From Kribbella voronezhensis (lineage in GTDB: Bacteria; Actinomycetota; Actinomycetes; Propionibacteriales; Kribbellaceae): 64,000 nucleotides of DNA. Every line of letters starts with the position of its first letter. The stretch's first letter is position 1. Shown piece after piece: positions 51,038 to 60,286 of this stretch. The notes beneath the pieces were generated by a model. It was given only the letters and a program-made list of their open reading frames with translations, made no database searches and had not been told where the DNA came from. The position numbers were made by a program, and so were the translations under genes. The stretch covers positions 917,154-981,153 of the forward strand of contig NZ_SOCE01000001.1 of NCBI RefSeq assembly GCF_004365175.1. Direction: 5' to 3'.

Positions 51038-51958
51038 TCAGGAAACCTTCGGCGCCCAGTCGAGCCCCTCGGGCCCGTCGTCGCCGGCGATCGGCCCGGT
51101 CAGGGAGTAGCTGTGGCTGCCGTCCGGCAGGTACCCACGGACCTTGAACCGCTCGTCGGTGTCCTCCGGATCCGGCAGCGCGTTCCGGTTGAACTGCAGC
51201 GCCGCGATCTTCTTCCCGTCCGGCGACCAGGCGACCCCGATGTAGAAGATCCCTTGCGGATAAGCCTGGTAGCTGATCCGGAACGGCTCACCGGCACCAC
51301 TGCGCGGCAGCGAGACGAGCTCGGTGTGCTCGGCACCGCGGTACCGGTTGGTGACGAAGGCGATCTTCTGCGAGTCCGGCGACCAGTCCGGGTAGTTGTT
51401 GATCACGCCGACCGGACTGGACGTCAAGGTGCGCGGATTGGTGCCGTCCGGATGGACCAGCTTGATCGCATTGCCCGTGCTGAAGGCGATCCGGGTGCCG
51501 TCCGGCGACCAGGCCGGCGAGGTCAGCCGGCCCGTTCCGGCCGGTGCCGTCCAGATCGGCGACCGCGCACCGGTTCCGACGGCGATCCGGTCCAGCTTCG
51601 AACCGTAGGCCGCGACGATCGAGTGGCCGTCCGGCGACCAGGCCACTCCGATCGCGTAGTGCTCCCCGTCAGCGGGATAGGTGTACACCAACCGCTCGCT
51701 GCCGTTGCTCAGCGTGCGGGTCCAGACGGAGTAGTCCCGGACGAAGGCGACCTGCCGGCCGTCCGGCGAGAACTTGGGCCGGTCGCCCGCTATCTCGGAG
51801 CTGTACGGCGCCGGTGTCCCGCCCGGCACGACGACCAGCCCGCCGTACTGCACGAACACCAGATTGCCGTTCGCCGGAGTGGCTGCGCCGGCCGGTACTG
51901 CGGTGGTTGCTGCCAACCCGATCACACACAGCGCAGCCAGCATCGATCTGAGTTTCAT
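51038..51958 (-). CDS. secreted TolB-like beta-propeller protein
   Basis: A 306-residue exported protein. MKLRSMLAALCVIGLAATTA with PAGA is a signal peptide. At least five WD40-like/PD40 motifs occur (FSPDGRQVAF, WSPDGHSIVA, WSPDGTRIAF, WSPDSQKIAF, WSPDGKKIAA), forming a propeller like that of TolB. ATG 51958 gives the best signal peptide; GTG 51970 is an alternative. There is no catalytic domain; it probably binds a protein or sugar partner outside the cell. Confidence 0.85.
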   Translation of the reverse strand: MKLRSMLAALCVIGLAATTAVPAGAATPANGNLVFVQYGGLVVVPGGTPAPYSSEIAGDRPKFSPDGRQVAFVRDYSVWTRTLSNGSERLVYTYPADGEHYAIGVAWSPDGHSIVAAYGSKLDRIAVGTGARSPIWTAPAGTGRLTSPAWSPDGTRIAFSTGNAIKLVHPDGTNPRTLTSSPVGVINNYPDWSPDSQKIAFVTNRYRGAEHTELVSLPRSGAGEPFRISYQAYPQGIFYIGVAWSPDGKKIAALQFNRNALPDPEDTDERFKVRGYLPDGSHSYSLTGPIAGDDGPEGLDWAPKVS

Positions 51959-52038
51959 CTGCTCCCCCACGGAACGTCTGATCGCGTGATCCCCCACGCC
52001 TCCTCGCGCACGCTACGGAGCAGGCTCGACAACTGCAA

Positions 52039-52076
52039 GGCCGGACCAGCTGCAACAAGCTGCAGCTGGTCCGGCC
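52039..52076 (-). terminator. hairpin terminator after GH2 gene
   Basis: GGCCGGACCAGCTGCA (52039-52054) pairs perfectly with 52061-52076 (16 bp) around a 6-nt loop, 11 bases beyond the GH2 stop on the minus strand and 80 bases upstream of the propeller gene start. Confidence 0.88.
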
Positions 52077-52087
52077 CTGGTACTCCG

Positions 52088-54598
52088 TCAGCGACCCGAG
52101 GTGTAGAGGTCCTTCACCTCCGTGTCGGTCAGAGCACGGTCGAAGAGGTGGACCTGGTCGGCGCTGCCGTCCAGGTAGTCCACCGAGTTGCCGCCGAACT
52201 TCGCCCGGCCGATCAGCGTGTGCCCGGTCGACGTCGAGTCCAGGCTGCAGGCGGCCTTCGTCGCCACCAGTTCGCCGTCGACGTACAGCTTCAGCTCACC
52301 CTTGGCGGCATCCCGTACGCCGGTGAGGTGGTACCACTGGCCAGGGTTCGGCTTGGTCGGCGACAACGCCCGCAACCCGGTGAAGCTCATCGCGAACCGC
52401 TGGTCGGCACCGGAGTACTGCAGGAAGAAGGCGCTGTCGCGATCGCCGTCCTGGCTGACCACGGTCTGGAACGAGCCATCGGCCTTGTTCAGCTTCACCC
52501 ACGCGGACGCGGAGTAGCTGCCGGCGGTGTCGAGGAGCTGCGCACCCGTGTCGACGAACTGCCCGGATCCGTTCAGGACAAGGGCCTGCCCGTTCTTCCC
52601 CGGTCCGAACGTCGCGCCGCCGACGAGGGTGCCGTCATTGTTGCCGACGGCATCTTCCGCGGTTCCGTCGAGCGGGTAGAAGTGGATGCCGTCGATCCCC
52701 GGCGTACCGGGCGGCGGGGTCGGGCCGGAGGTGCCGGTGCCGTCCGCGCCGCGGATGATCGACTCGTTCACCGCGCGGACCTGGGCGAAGTCCATCTTCG
52801 GAACCTGGCGGTCATAGGTGTAGAAACCGTTCAGCTCGCCCTCGACGTCGGTGATCTGGGTATAGACGGAACCACTGATCCCACAGGAGTTGGCAGACCG
52901 CAGTACGTCGCGCTGGTTCTCGACGTACCGGCGGGTGAGGGTCGCGCTGTCCGGCGTCATCTCGTACGCGAAGCCGTCGCCGAACCACATGTGATCGGGG
53001 ACCTTCAGGCCGAACCCGCCGTGCTCGCCGTCCACCGAGACCCGATCGCCGGCCGGACTCGGCGTCGCCGGGCCGAGATACGCGTGATGGTCGATGATGT
53101 CGCCGCGCCCGGAGTCACCCAGGGAGTCGCAGCAGTTCATGCCGCTGTGGGCGTTGACGAGTCGCGACGGGTCCTGCTGCTTCACGCTGTCGGCGATCCG
53201 GCCGGTCTCGGCGAGGTCCCACTCACCCCAGCCCTCGTTGAACGGCACCCAGGTGGTGATCGAGGTGAAGCTCTTGTGCTCGTCGACCAGCTCGTGCAGT
53301 TCGGCCTTGAACTGGGCTTGCCAGGGCGCCGGGATCGGGTCCGGCTTCGTGGCCGGCATGTCCTGCCAGACCATCAGGCCGAGCTTGTCCGCGTGGTAGT
53401 ACCAGCGATCGGGTTCGACCTTGATGTGCTTGCGGACCGTGTTGAACCCGAGCGCCTTGTCCTGCTCCAGATCGAACTTCAGCGCCGCGTCGGTCGGCGC
53501 GGTGTTCAGCCCGTCCGGCCAGAAGCCCTGGTCCAAGGTGGCCAGGTTGAACAGGATCTTGCCGTTCAGCGCCATCCGAAGCTTGCCGTCGGCCCCTTTC
53601 ACCTTGCCGACCGAGCGCATCCCGGCGTACGAGCCGACCTGGTCGACGGTCTTGCCCCGGTCGATCAGTTTCACCTTCAGGTCATAGAGGAACGGGCTGT
53701 CGGGTGACCACAGCTTCGGGTTCCTGATCGGCAGCCTGAGCTCGGTGTCCGCCTTGCCGCGCACGGTCCCGACGACACGCTGACCGTCGTACGCCGTGGC
53801 CTCGACGCTCAGGCCGGCCGGGCCGCTGGTGTCCGCAGTGAGCCGCAGACTGCTGGTCGGCAGGTCGGGGGTGAGTTGGAGGCGGTCGATCGAGGAAGTG
53901 GCGACGGGCTCCATCCAGACGGTCCGCCAGATCCCGGAACTGCCCTGGTAGAAGATGCCGTGGTCGGAGACCTCGCGCTGCTTGCCGATCGGCTGGAAGG
54001 TCTCGTCGGTGAGGTCCTCGGCCCAGACGATCAACTCCTGCGGGCCGGACTTGTGCAGCACACTCGTCACGTCCACGTCGAAGCCGTCGTAGCCGCCTCG
54101 ATGGGTGGCGACCTGACGGCCGTTCACCCAGACCTTCGCGTCGTAGTCGACCGCGCCGAAGTGCAACAGCAGCCGCTTCTGCTTCCAGTTGTCCGGAACG
54201 GTGAAGGTCCGGCGGTACCACATCCGGTCCTCGTGCCGCTGGACGCCGGACAGCGCCGACTCGATCGGGTACGGCACCAGCACCTTCTCCGCCAGCGTCT
54301 TCCCGATCGGCGGCGCCTCCCCGGTCGCGGCGGCCGCGAACTCCCACAATCCGTTGAGGTTCTGCCATTGCGGGCGAGTCAACTGCGGACGTGGGTACTC
54401 CGGCAAGGCATTGCTCGGCGAGACCTGAGCCGTCCACGGCGTGCTCAGTGGCGGCGTCCCGGCCTGCCAGCCGGCTGTCGGTACTGCGGCGTCGGGTGGC
54501 GGCGCCGCGGTGGAACTACCGGCCGCCAGTGCGGTGGCGGCGAGGAGACCCGCCACCGCGACCGCGGCCACTCGTCGGATCGAGGTCGATCGGCTCAT
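52088..54598 (-). CDS. secreted GH2 glycosidase with C-terminal LamG domain
   Basis: An 836-residue secreted enzyme. Residues 1-31 form a signal peptide. The GH2 sugar-binding, Ig-like and TIM-barrel domains follow: RHEDRMWYRRTFTVPDNW, WVNGRQVATHRGGYDGFDVD, acid/base Glu in WVPFNEGWGEWD, and likely nucleophile Glu in VDGEHGGFG. A Pro/Gly linker (about 625-640) leads to a LamG/concanavalin-like domain (SYSASAWVKLNKADGSF). It could be a beta-galactosidase, mannosidase or glucuronidase; the substrate cannot be told. ATG 54598 is preceded by AAAGGGA. Confidence 0.9.
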   Translation of the reverse strand: MSRSTSIRRVAAVAVAGLLAATALAAGSSTAAPPPDAAVPTAGWQAGTPPLSTPWTAQVSPSNALPEYPRPQLTRPQWQNLNGLWEFAAAATGEAPPIGKTLAEKVLVPYPIESALSGVQRHEDRMWYRRTFTVPDNWKQKRLLLHFGAVDYDAKVWVNGRQVATHRGGYDGFDVDVTSVLHKSGPQELIVWAEDLTDETFQPIGKQREVSDHGIFYQGSSGIWRTVWMEPVATSSIDRLQLTPDLPTSSLRLTADTSGPAGLSVEATAYDGQRVVGTVRGKADTELRLPIRNPKLWSPDSPFLYDLKVKLIDRGKTVDQVGSYAGMRSVGKVKGADGKLRMALNGKILFNLATLDQGFWPDGLNTAPTDAALKFDLEQDKALGFNTVRKHIKVEPDRWYYHADKLGLMVWQDMPATKPDPIPAPWQAQFKAELHELVDEHKSFTSITTWVPFNEGWGEWDLAETGRIADSVKQQDPSRLVNAHSGMNCCDSLGDSGRGDIIDHHAYLGPATPSPAGDRVSVDGEHGGFGLKVPDHMWFGDGFAYEMTPDSATLTRRYVENQRDVLRSANSCGISGSVYTQITDVEGELNGFYTYDRQVPKMDFAQVRAVNESIIRGADGTGTSGPTPPPGTPGIDGIHFYPLDGTAEDAVGNNDGTLVGGATFGPGKNGQALVLNGSGQFVDTGAQLLDTAGSYSASAWVKLNKADGSFQTVVSQDGDRDSAFFLQYSGADQRFAMSFTGLRALSPTKPNPGQWYHLTGVRDAAKGELKLYVDGELVATKAACSLDSTSTGHTLIGRAKFGGNSVDYLDGSADQVHLFDRALTDTEVKDLYTSGR

Positions 54599-54771
54599 CT
54601 GTGCGTCCCTTTCATGGACGGAGAAAGGTCGAGTCCGTTACAACGCTGTCATGACGAAGCGTGATCGAACGGACACGCACGTTATTCAAAGCCGAGCCTC
54701 ACAGAAACGCAAGAGCTCACCCAAAACCGAACATCCGCCGCCCGCGACCGGACAGCGGATGTCGGACGCTG

Positions 54772-55878
54772 TCAGGCCGGCAGGACGCAGACGGGGATCG
54801 GCGTGGCGAAGTCTGCTGCTGGAGTGAGCGCACCGGTCTGGAGGTCGACGTGGAAGGTGGTGACGTTGTTGGAGTTCTGGTTGGAGACGAACAGCAACGT
54901 GCCGGTGCGGTCGAGGGTGCAGTGGCGGGGCCAGTTACCGCCGCACGACGGGGTCGCCAGCAGGCGAAGCGACGCGCCGGCCGCTTCGACGGCGAAGACC
55001 GCGACGCTGTTGTGGCCGCGGTTGGTGAGGTAGACGAAGCGACCGTCGGGCGACACGATCACCTCGCCGGGGTAGTTCTGCGGCGAACCGGCCGGCACCG
55101 TGGGCTGGCTGGCACCCGGGGTGAGCTTGCCGGTCGTTCCGTCGTACCGGCAGACCGTGATCGTGCTGTTCACTTCGTTGGCGACGTACGCGTAGTGGCC
55201 GTTGGGGTGGAACGCGAGATGCCGCGGGCCGGCGCCGGTCGCGACCTTGGCCTGCGATTTCTGGACGAGCTTGCCGGTGGCCGAGAGGGTGGAGGTGTAG
55301 ATCGAGTCGGTGCCGAGGTCGACGGCCAGGATGTACTTCCCGGCCGGATCTTGCACCACCTGGTGCGCATGCGGAGACGCTCCGACGTGCTTCACCAGAT
55401 CGGTGCGAGCACCGAGACTGCCGTCCGCGCGGACCGGGTGGACCGCGACATCACCCGAGCCGTAGTTGGCGCTCAGCAGGTACTTGCCATTGGCAACCAG
55501 TGCGAGATGACACGGGCCGGAACCACCGTTGGGCTGGCGATTCAGCACCCGCAACTTGCCCGGGGCATCCACTGCGACCGCGGTGACACCTCCGCTCGTC
55601 TGCTCGTTCACGGCATACAGGAACCGCCCGGACGAAGCCATCACCAGGAAGGACGGATCCTGTACGCCGGTCAGGGTGCCGGTCGACGTGATCGCCCCGG
55701 TGGTGCCGTCGAACGTCGCCAGTCCGATCCCGGTGCCACCGCCGTTCGCCGAGGTGTAGGTGCCGAGATAGAGCGTCCCGCTCTCCCGGCAACTCGCTCC
55801 GGCTGGGGTGACTCCCACTGCGGCACTGCCGACGGCAGCGGCGGTGAGTCCGAGGAAACGACGGCGGCTCGTACCCAT
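54772..55878 (-). CDS. lactonase family (YVTN beta-propeller) protein, Tat-exported
   Basis: A 368-residue protein with a twin-arginine leader (TSRRRFLGLTAAAVGSAAVG). It is a seven-bladed propeller of the 6-phosphogluconolactonase/Pgl type: GTLYLGTYTSANGGGTGIG, VNEQTSGGVTAVAVD, GASPHAHQVVQDPAGKYIL, GAGPRHLAFHPNG, VSNQNSNNVTTF. Export means it acts on an extracytoplasmic lactone or glycan. GGAGG abuts an upstream ATG (55884) but is 6 bases from ATG 55878, which I prefer. The stop overlaps a weak hairpin (54751-54773). Confidence 0.87.
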   Translation of the reverse strand: MGTSRRRFLGLTAAAVGSAAVGVTPAGASCRESGTLYLGTYTSANGGGTGIGLATFDGTTGAITSTGTLTGVQDPSFLVMASSGRFLYAVNEQTSGGVTAVAVDAPGKLRVLNRQPNGGSGPCHLALVANGKYLLSANYGSGDVAVHPVRADGSLGARTDLVKHVGASPHAHQVVQDPAGKYILAVDLGTDSIYTSTLSATGKLVQKSQAKVATGAGPRHLAFHPNGHYAYVANEVNSTITVCRYDGTTGKLTPGASQPTVPAGSPQNYPGEVIVSPDGRFVYLTNRGHNSVAVFAVEAAGASLRLLATPSCGGNWPRHCTLDRTGTLLFVSNQNSNNVTTFHVDLQTGALTPAADFATPIPVCVLPA

Positions 55879-55965
55879 GAACATCCTCCGAGGTGTGTGA
55901 CGGTCCGACCACACAGGGTGGCCCACCCGGAGCGATGTGGCAAGACATACAATCTGCGTTGCAAC

Positions 55966-57549
55966 CTACGCAATGAGAATGCTCAACCAAGCGGGATCGT
56001 CCGCCGGTGAGCTGAATCGCACCGTGGTCCCCAGCGAGCTACGGCCGAGGTACCGCGGGTCGACGGTGTCGACAACCAGGACCAGGTGATGGCCGGCAGG
56101 CACCTCCCAGCTGGTTGCCTCGAGCCGCAGGTCGACGTCGCGTGCCACTCCGGGAGTCACTGCGCGCAAGGTGAACGGCTTGTGCGAGATCAGCGATCCG
56201 CCGCCGAGCACGTCGACGTCGTACAGGTAAGCGAACAGCGACGTGTCGGCACTGCTCGGCGTCACCGTCACGTGCAATCGCGGGGAGCCGTTCACCACCG
56301 TCTTGGAGCCGTACGTCGGTCCGGACCAGACCCCGGCGAAACTCCTGTCCACCAAGGGCATCGCGACGCCGGTGGGGATCGAGAGCAGTCCCTGCAGAGC
56401 GCCGGACAAGATCGCGATGCCGCTGTCCGCCACGGTCGGAACACCCGCTCCGATGGCGTTCGACCAGCCCGTCGCGGCACTGCCCTGGAGCGCGCCCGTC
56501 CTCGACAATCCGGCCGGCTTCGACAAGTACGACGTACGCGGTGTGCCGACGGCTGCCCAGTTCGGGTAGCTCCGCCAGACGCCTCGCTGGGATTTGAGTT
56601 GTACGGGTGCTTCCTGATCGGCCCCGTTGTCCGCGCCGGTCAGGAAATGCCGGAGCCACGGGGCGAGCTCGTCCCAGACCTCGTTCGGCAGCCCGATCGC
56701 ACCGGTCACCTCGGGCGTCGCATGGTCGCCGTGCGCGAACAGCAGCCGCTTCGGCCCGGTCAGCCGGGTAAAGAAGTCCGTGTACTGCGTGGGCGGGAAG
56801 ATCGAATCCTCGAAGGCATTCGCCAGGAAGACGGCCGGATGGTTGGCGTTGACCCGGTCCACCACGGTGGCGGCGGATCGCACCGGCGCGATCGCCTCGG
56901 CCTCCGCGATCGCCCCGTCGAAGTCGCCGCCGACGAACTTGGTCTGCAGCGACTGCATCTCCGGACCCGGCCGGCCGGTGATGTTGCCAAGGGCAAGAAG
57001 TGCCGCGACCGACTGCAGATTGACCGTGTCGTGAGGATTCAGCGACGCGATCAGGTCCGCCCAGCCGCTCATCGCCCCGACCGCCTTGATCCGCGGGTCC
57101 TGTGCCGAGGCGAGCAGCGAGACGCCGGCGCCGTACGAGATGCCGACCGCGGCGACCCGAGAGGTGTCCGCGGGGGTGTGCTCGCCGGCCCAGTCGATCA
57201 CCTCACTGACGTCCGCGACGGTCGGCGGGCCCGCGATGTCGATCCCGCCGGCCGAGTCCCAGAACCCGCGGCTGGAGTAGGAGATCACCTGGAAACCGGC
57301 GGTCGCCAGCTTGCTGCCCTGACCGACGTACTCGACATTCGGCACGCCCCAGCTCGACGGCATCACCACGAGCGGGAACGGCCCGGTGCCCTGGCCGGTC
57401 GGGGTCAACACGACGGCGCCGAGCTCGGTCCCACCCGCGCCGGGGATGCGCTGGTACGACGTACTGAATCCTGGCGCGGCCTGGGCCGGGATCGGGGCCA
57501 GACCGACGCTCGCGGCGATCAGGGCGAGGGCGATCACGAGTCTGCGCAT
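55966..57549 (-). CDS. secreted X-Pro dipeptidyl-peptidase/CocE-like alpha/beta hydrolase
   Basis: A 527-residue secreted hydrolase. Signal peptide MRRLVIALALIAASVGLAPI, cleavage after QAA or nearby. The nucleophile elbow is VGISYGAGVS (about residue 128), an Asp region follows in ANAFEDSIFPPTQY and the His in FAHGDHATPE. The last 150 residues form the jelly-roll C-domain of the S15/CocE family (PRLHVTVTPSSADTSLFAYLYDVD). It cleaves acyl-peptide, ester or amide bonds; the substrate is unknown. ATG 57549 has GGAGGT 7 bases upstream. Confidence 0.87.
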   Translation of the reverse strand: MRRLVIALALIAASVGLAPIPAQAAPGFSTSYQRIPGAGGTELGAVVLTPTGQGTGPFPLVVMPSSWGVPNVEYVGQGSKLATAGFQVISYSSRGFWDSAGGIDIAGPPTVADVSEVIDWAGEHTPADTSRVAAVGISYGAGVSLLASAQDPRIKAVGAMSGWADLIASLNPHDTVNLQSVAALLALGNITGRPGPEMQSLQTKFVGGDFDGAIAEAEAIAPVRSAATVVDRVNANHPAVFLANAFEDSIFPPTQYTDFFTRLTGPKRLLFAHGDHATPEVTGAIGLPNEVWDELAPWLRHFLTGADNGADQEAPVQLKSQRGVWRSYPNWAAVGTPRTSYLSKPAGLSRTGALQGSAATGWSNAIGAGVPTVADSGIAILSGALQGLLSIPTGVAMPLVDRSFAGVWSGPTYGSKTVVNGSPRLHVTVTPSSADTSLFAYLYDVDVLGGGSLISHKPFTLRAVTPGVARDVDLRLEATSWEVPAGHHLVLVVDTVDPRYLGRSSLGTTVRFSSPADDPAWLSILIA

Positions 57550-57635
57550 CGGTGACCTCCGACTGGTGTTACTGGGCGGTTTTACCGAAGGGTAACCACC
57601 CGTGTGCCGGTCTGTCACTAGCTGGATACTTTGCG

Positions 57636-58544
57636 TCAGAACAAGTCGACTCCAGTGGCCTCGACCGACCAGGCCCACAGCCTCCGCGCCAGCTCGGGGT
57701 CCTGTGCCGTCCTGGTCGGGCGGACGATCTTGGGTGCGCCGCGGTACTCGAGGAACGACGGACCGACGTACGAGCCTGGCGGCAGGCCGGGCAGCGTCGC
57801 GGCGTACAAGGTCGGCATCGCTCCGGCCGCGGCGGACTGTGCGACGAGCCTGGTGCCGAGGCCCAGTAGTCGCGATTCCAGCGTGACGCCGTCGAGCCCG
57901 GCGCCTGCCGTCTGGAGGTTGGTGGAGGCGTAGCCGGGGTGCGCGCCGGCGCTCAGCAGGTTCGATCCGGCGGCCCGGGCGCGCCGGTCGAGTTCGAGCA
58001 TGAAGAGCAGATTGGCGAATTTGGACTTGCTGTACGAGTCCCATTTCCGGTAGCTGTTCGCGGCCCGGAAGTCGTCCTGGCTGATCCCGCGGACGGTCTT
58101 GTGCATGAACGAGCTGACGGTGACGACTCTCGGCCGGTCGGCTCTCATCAGCAGCGGCAGGAGGCGGGCGGTGAGAGCGAAATGCCCGAGGTGGTTGGTG
58201 CCGAACTGCAGCTCGAACCCGTCGACGGTCTGCCGGTACGGCGGCGCCATCACGCCCGCGTTGTTGACCAGCAGGTCGAGCGGCTCGGTAAGTTGCGCAG
58301 CGGCCTTCGCGACGCTCGTCAGATCGGAGAGATCGAGCTCCAGTACTTCGGGCGTGTGTCCCGTCGTTGCCTTGAGGGAGGCGGCGGCCCGGGCGGACTT
58401 CTCCGGATTCCGCGCGGCGAGGATCACCTCGGCGCCGTGTCGCAGCAGCTCGAGCGCGGTCTCGTAGCCGAGTCCGCTGGTCGCGCCGGTGACAAGGGCA
58501 CGACGCCCGGTCAGGTCAGGAATATCCGCAGTGCTCCAGCTCAT
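57636..58544 (-). CDS. short-chain dehydrogenase/reductase
   Basis: A 302-residue SDR of the retinol-dehydrogenase/WW-domain oxidoreductase-like group. The nucleotide motif is TGATSGLGYE (residues 19-28), NNAG is present at LLVNNAGVM, and the active site pair is YSKSK (YxxxK), with the Ser in VVTVSSFMH. Start ATG 58544. Many members reduce or oxidise lipophilic alcohols with NADP(H). It stands between two secreted-protein genes and has no obvious partner. Confidence 0.9.
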   Translation of the reverse strand: MSWSTADIPDLTGRRALVTGATSGLGYETALELLRHGAEVILAARNPEKSARAAASLKATTGHTPEVLELDLSDLTSVAKAAAQLTEPLDLLVNNAGVMAPPYRQTVDGFELQFGTNHLGHFALTARLLPLLMRADRPRVVTVSSFMHKTVRGISQDDFRAANSYRKWDSYSKSKFANLLFMLELDRRARAAGSNLLSAGAHPGYASTNLQTAGAGLDGVTLESRLLGLGTRLVAQSAAAGAMPTLYAATLPGLPPGSYVGPSFLEYRGAPKIVRPTRTAQDPELARRLWAWSVEATGVDLF

Positions 58545-58584
58545 GCGCCCACAGTAGCCATGGGCGCATGAGCCTCGGCTTTTG

Positions 58585-60075
58585 CTAGGACAGGATCTTG
58601 CGTGCCTTGAAGGCGGTGGTCACCTGGTCGGCGGCCGCCTTGCCGTAGAGCAGGCGAGCGGACTGCACGGTCACCCGGGCAGCGTCGGCGAACGAGGTGT
58701 CCGGCGCGTAGAAGAACGTGCCCTGCAGGATCACCTTGTTGGCCTTGGTCCGGCCGAGCGACTTCTGGATGTCCCAGAGCGCGTTCGACCAGATCTCACC
58801 GTCGTCGTGCACCTCACCGTCGATGTCGTCGGTCGTCTTGCCGGTGTCGGTCCGCCGCAGGCAGTGCTTCGGCCCGTCGGTGTACGACGTGGAGTCCCAG
58901 TCCATCACGCACGGGATGTCGTAGTTCTTGCTGACCGGGATGGACTGCTGGACGGCCCAGTAGTCGCCGAAGCCCTCGCCGATCGCGCCGGCCTGCTCGG
59001 ACTCACCGAAGCCGGGCACGACGTCGTCCTGGATCGCGTGACCGTACTCGTGCCAGATCACCTCGGCGTCCTCGGCGTCGTCGACGCCACCCTCGCCCAT
59101 CGTGATCATGTCGGTCGACGGGTCGTAGAACGAGTTGTCACCGGCGAACGTGTTGATCGAGAAGTCCTGCGACTCGTTGTTCACGTCCTTGAAGCCGAGC
59201 GAGTGGATGTACTCCTGGGTCTGGTTGACCTGGTAGTACGCCTCGACCTGCTCGAACTTGTCGCTGTGCCGCTGGTAGACGAAGGTGTTCGTCTTGCTCG
59301 ACGCGAGGCCGCCCTTGGCCTCCTTGATGTTCACGTAGGTGCCGTTGAGCTTGCCCGACCCGTCCAGGTTGCGCAGGATGACGTTCTTCTGCGCCAGGAA
59401 CAGCGCGTCCTGGTTCTGGTCGTTCTGGTCGGTCAGGTTCTCGTTCTTCAGCGTGACGACCGGGTTCGGGTCGAACACCGAGCCCTTGCCGTCGGCGTTG
59501 TGGCTGATCACCTTCGAGTCCACGACGGTGCCCGACTTGGCGTCGACCAGCGAGCGGCTGACACCTTCACTCGAGCGCGAGGTGACGTTCCAGACCAGCC
59601 GGGCGTTCGGGCCGCCGATGACGGCCAGCTGGGCGGCGCCCTGGGTGGCGGTCGGCGTCGGCGTACCGTTCTTGTTCGGTGCCGCGATCCGGCTCCGGGC
59701 GGCGCGCGCCGTCACAACCGAGTTGGCCGACTGGGTCGCCGTTGCCGCGGGCACCTTTGCGGACACGTCGAGCGAATCCGGTACCGCGTCGCGGCCGTCG
59801 TTCGTCTGGACGACCTTGCCCGACTTGTCGACATGCTGCGCGTAGTACCCGTTGACGACCGGCAGGCCCTTGAAGGTCTGCTGGTACCAGTAGTGCTTGC
59901 CGAGCAGGGATGTCTTGGTCTTGATCAGCTTCAGGTTGGCCGGCACCGCACTGGCGCTGGCGCCGTTGGCCGGCGCGGCCCCCGCTGCGCTGGTGAACGA
60001 CATCCCGAGTGCCAGGACCGCCGCTGTGGCAGTCATGGCCGCGACCGCCTGCCGGCGGCGCAGGTGCTTGGTCAT
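58585..60075 (-). CDS. secreted M4/M36-type zinc metalloprotease
   Basis: A 496-residue preproprotein. Signal peptide (RRRQAVAAMTATAAVLALGM), then an FTP-like propeptide (HYWYQQTFKGLPVVNGYYAQH) and the catalytic domain with HEYGHAIQDD zinc motif (about residue 340) and the third ligand Glu in GEGFGDYWAV. The domain fits the M4/M36 (thermolysin or fungalysin) clan. GGAGGG lies 7 bases before ATG 60075, so I prefer it to ATG 60081. It would degrade proteins outside the cell. Confidence 0.88.
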   Translation of the reverse strand: MTKHLRRRQAVAAMTATAAVLALGMSFTSAAGAAPANGASASAVPANLKLIKTKTSLLGKHYWYQQTFKGLPVVNGYYAQHVDKSGKVVQTNDGRDAVPDSLDVSAKVPAATATQSANSVVTARAARSRIAAPNKNGTPTPTATQGAAQLAVIGGPNARLVWNVTSRSSEGVSRSLVDAKSGTVVDSKVISHNADGKGSVFDPNPVVTLKNENLTDQNDQNQDALFLAQKNVILRNLDGSGKLNGTYVNIKEAKGGLASSKTNTFVYQRHSDKFEQVEAYYQVNQTQEYIHSLGFKDVNNESQDFSINTFAGDNSFYDPSTDMITMGEGGVDDAEDAEVIWHEYGHAIQDDVVPGFGESEQAGAIGEGFGDYWAVQQSIPVSKNYDIPCVMDWDSTSYTDGPKHCLRRTDTGKTTDDIDGEVHDDGEIWSNALWDIQKSLGRTKANKVILQGTFFYAPDTSFADAARVTVQSARLLYGKAAADQVTTAFKARKILS

Positions 60076-60286
60076 GCGCATTCCCTCCCATGGTGGACGA
60101 CCGTAGTGGTACGACTACGATCCGTCGCGACACTAGTTCGCCGGACACCCTGCTGGGAAGCAAAACTTCGCGTCATTCTGACGAGGCAAGGGAAAACATC
60201 TAGCTGCCTGCTTGCTGGTGGGTAGCGGCCAGGACCTGGCCTGATCTCTTCCTAAAGTTGCTGCAGACCCGAGGAGAGGATCGGCC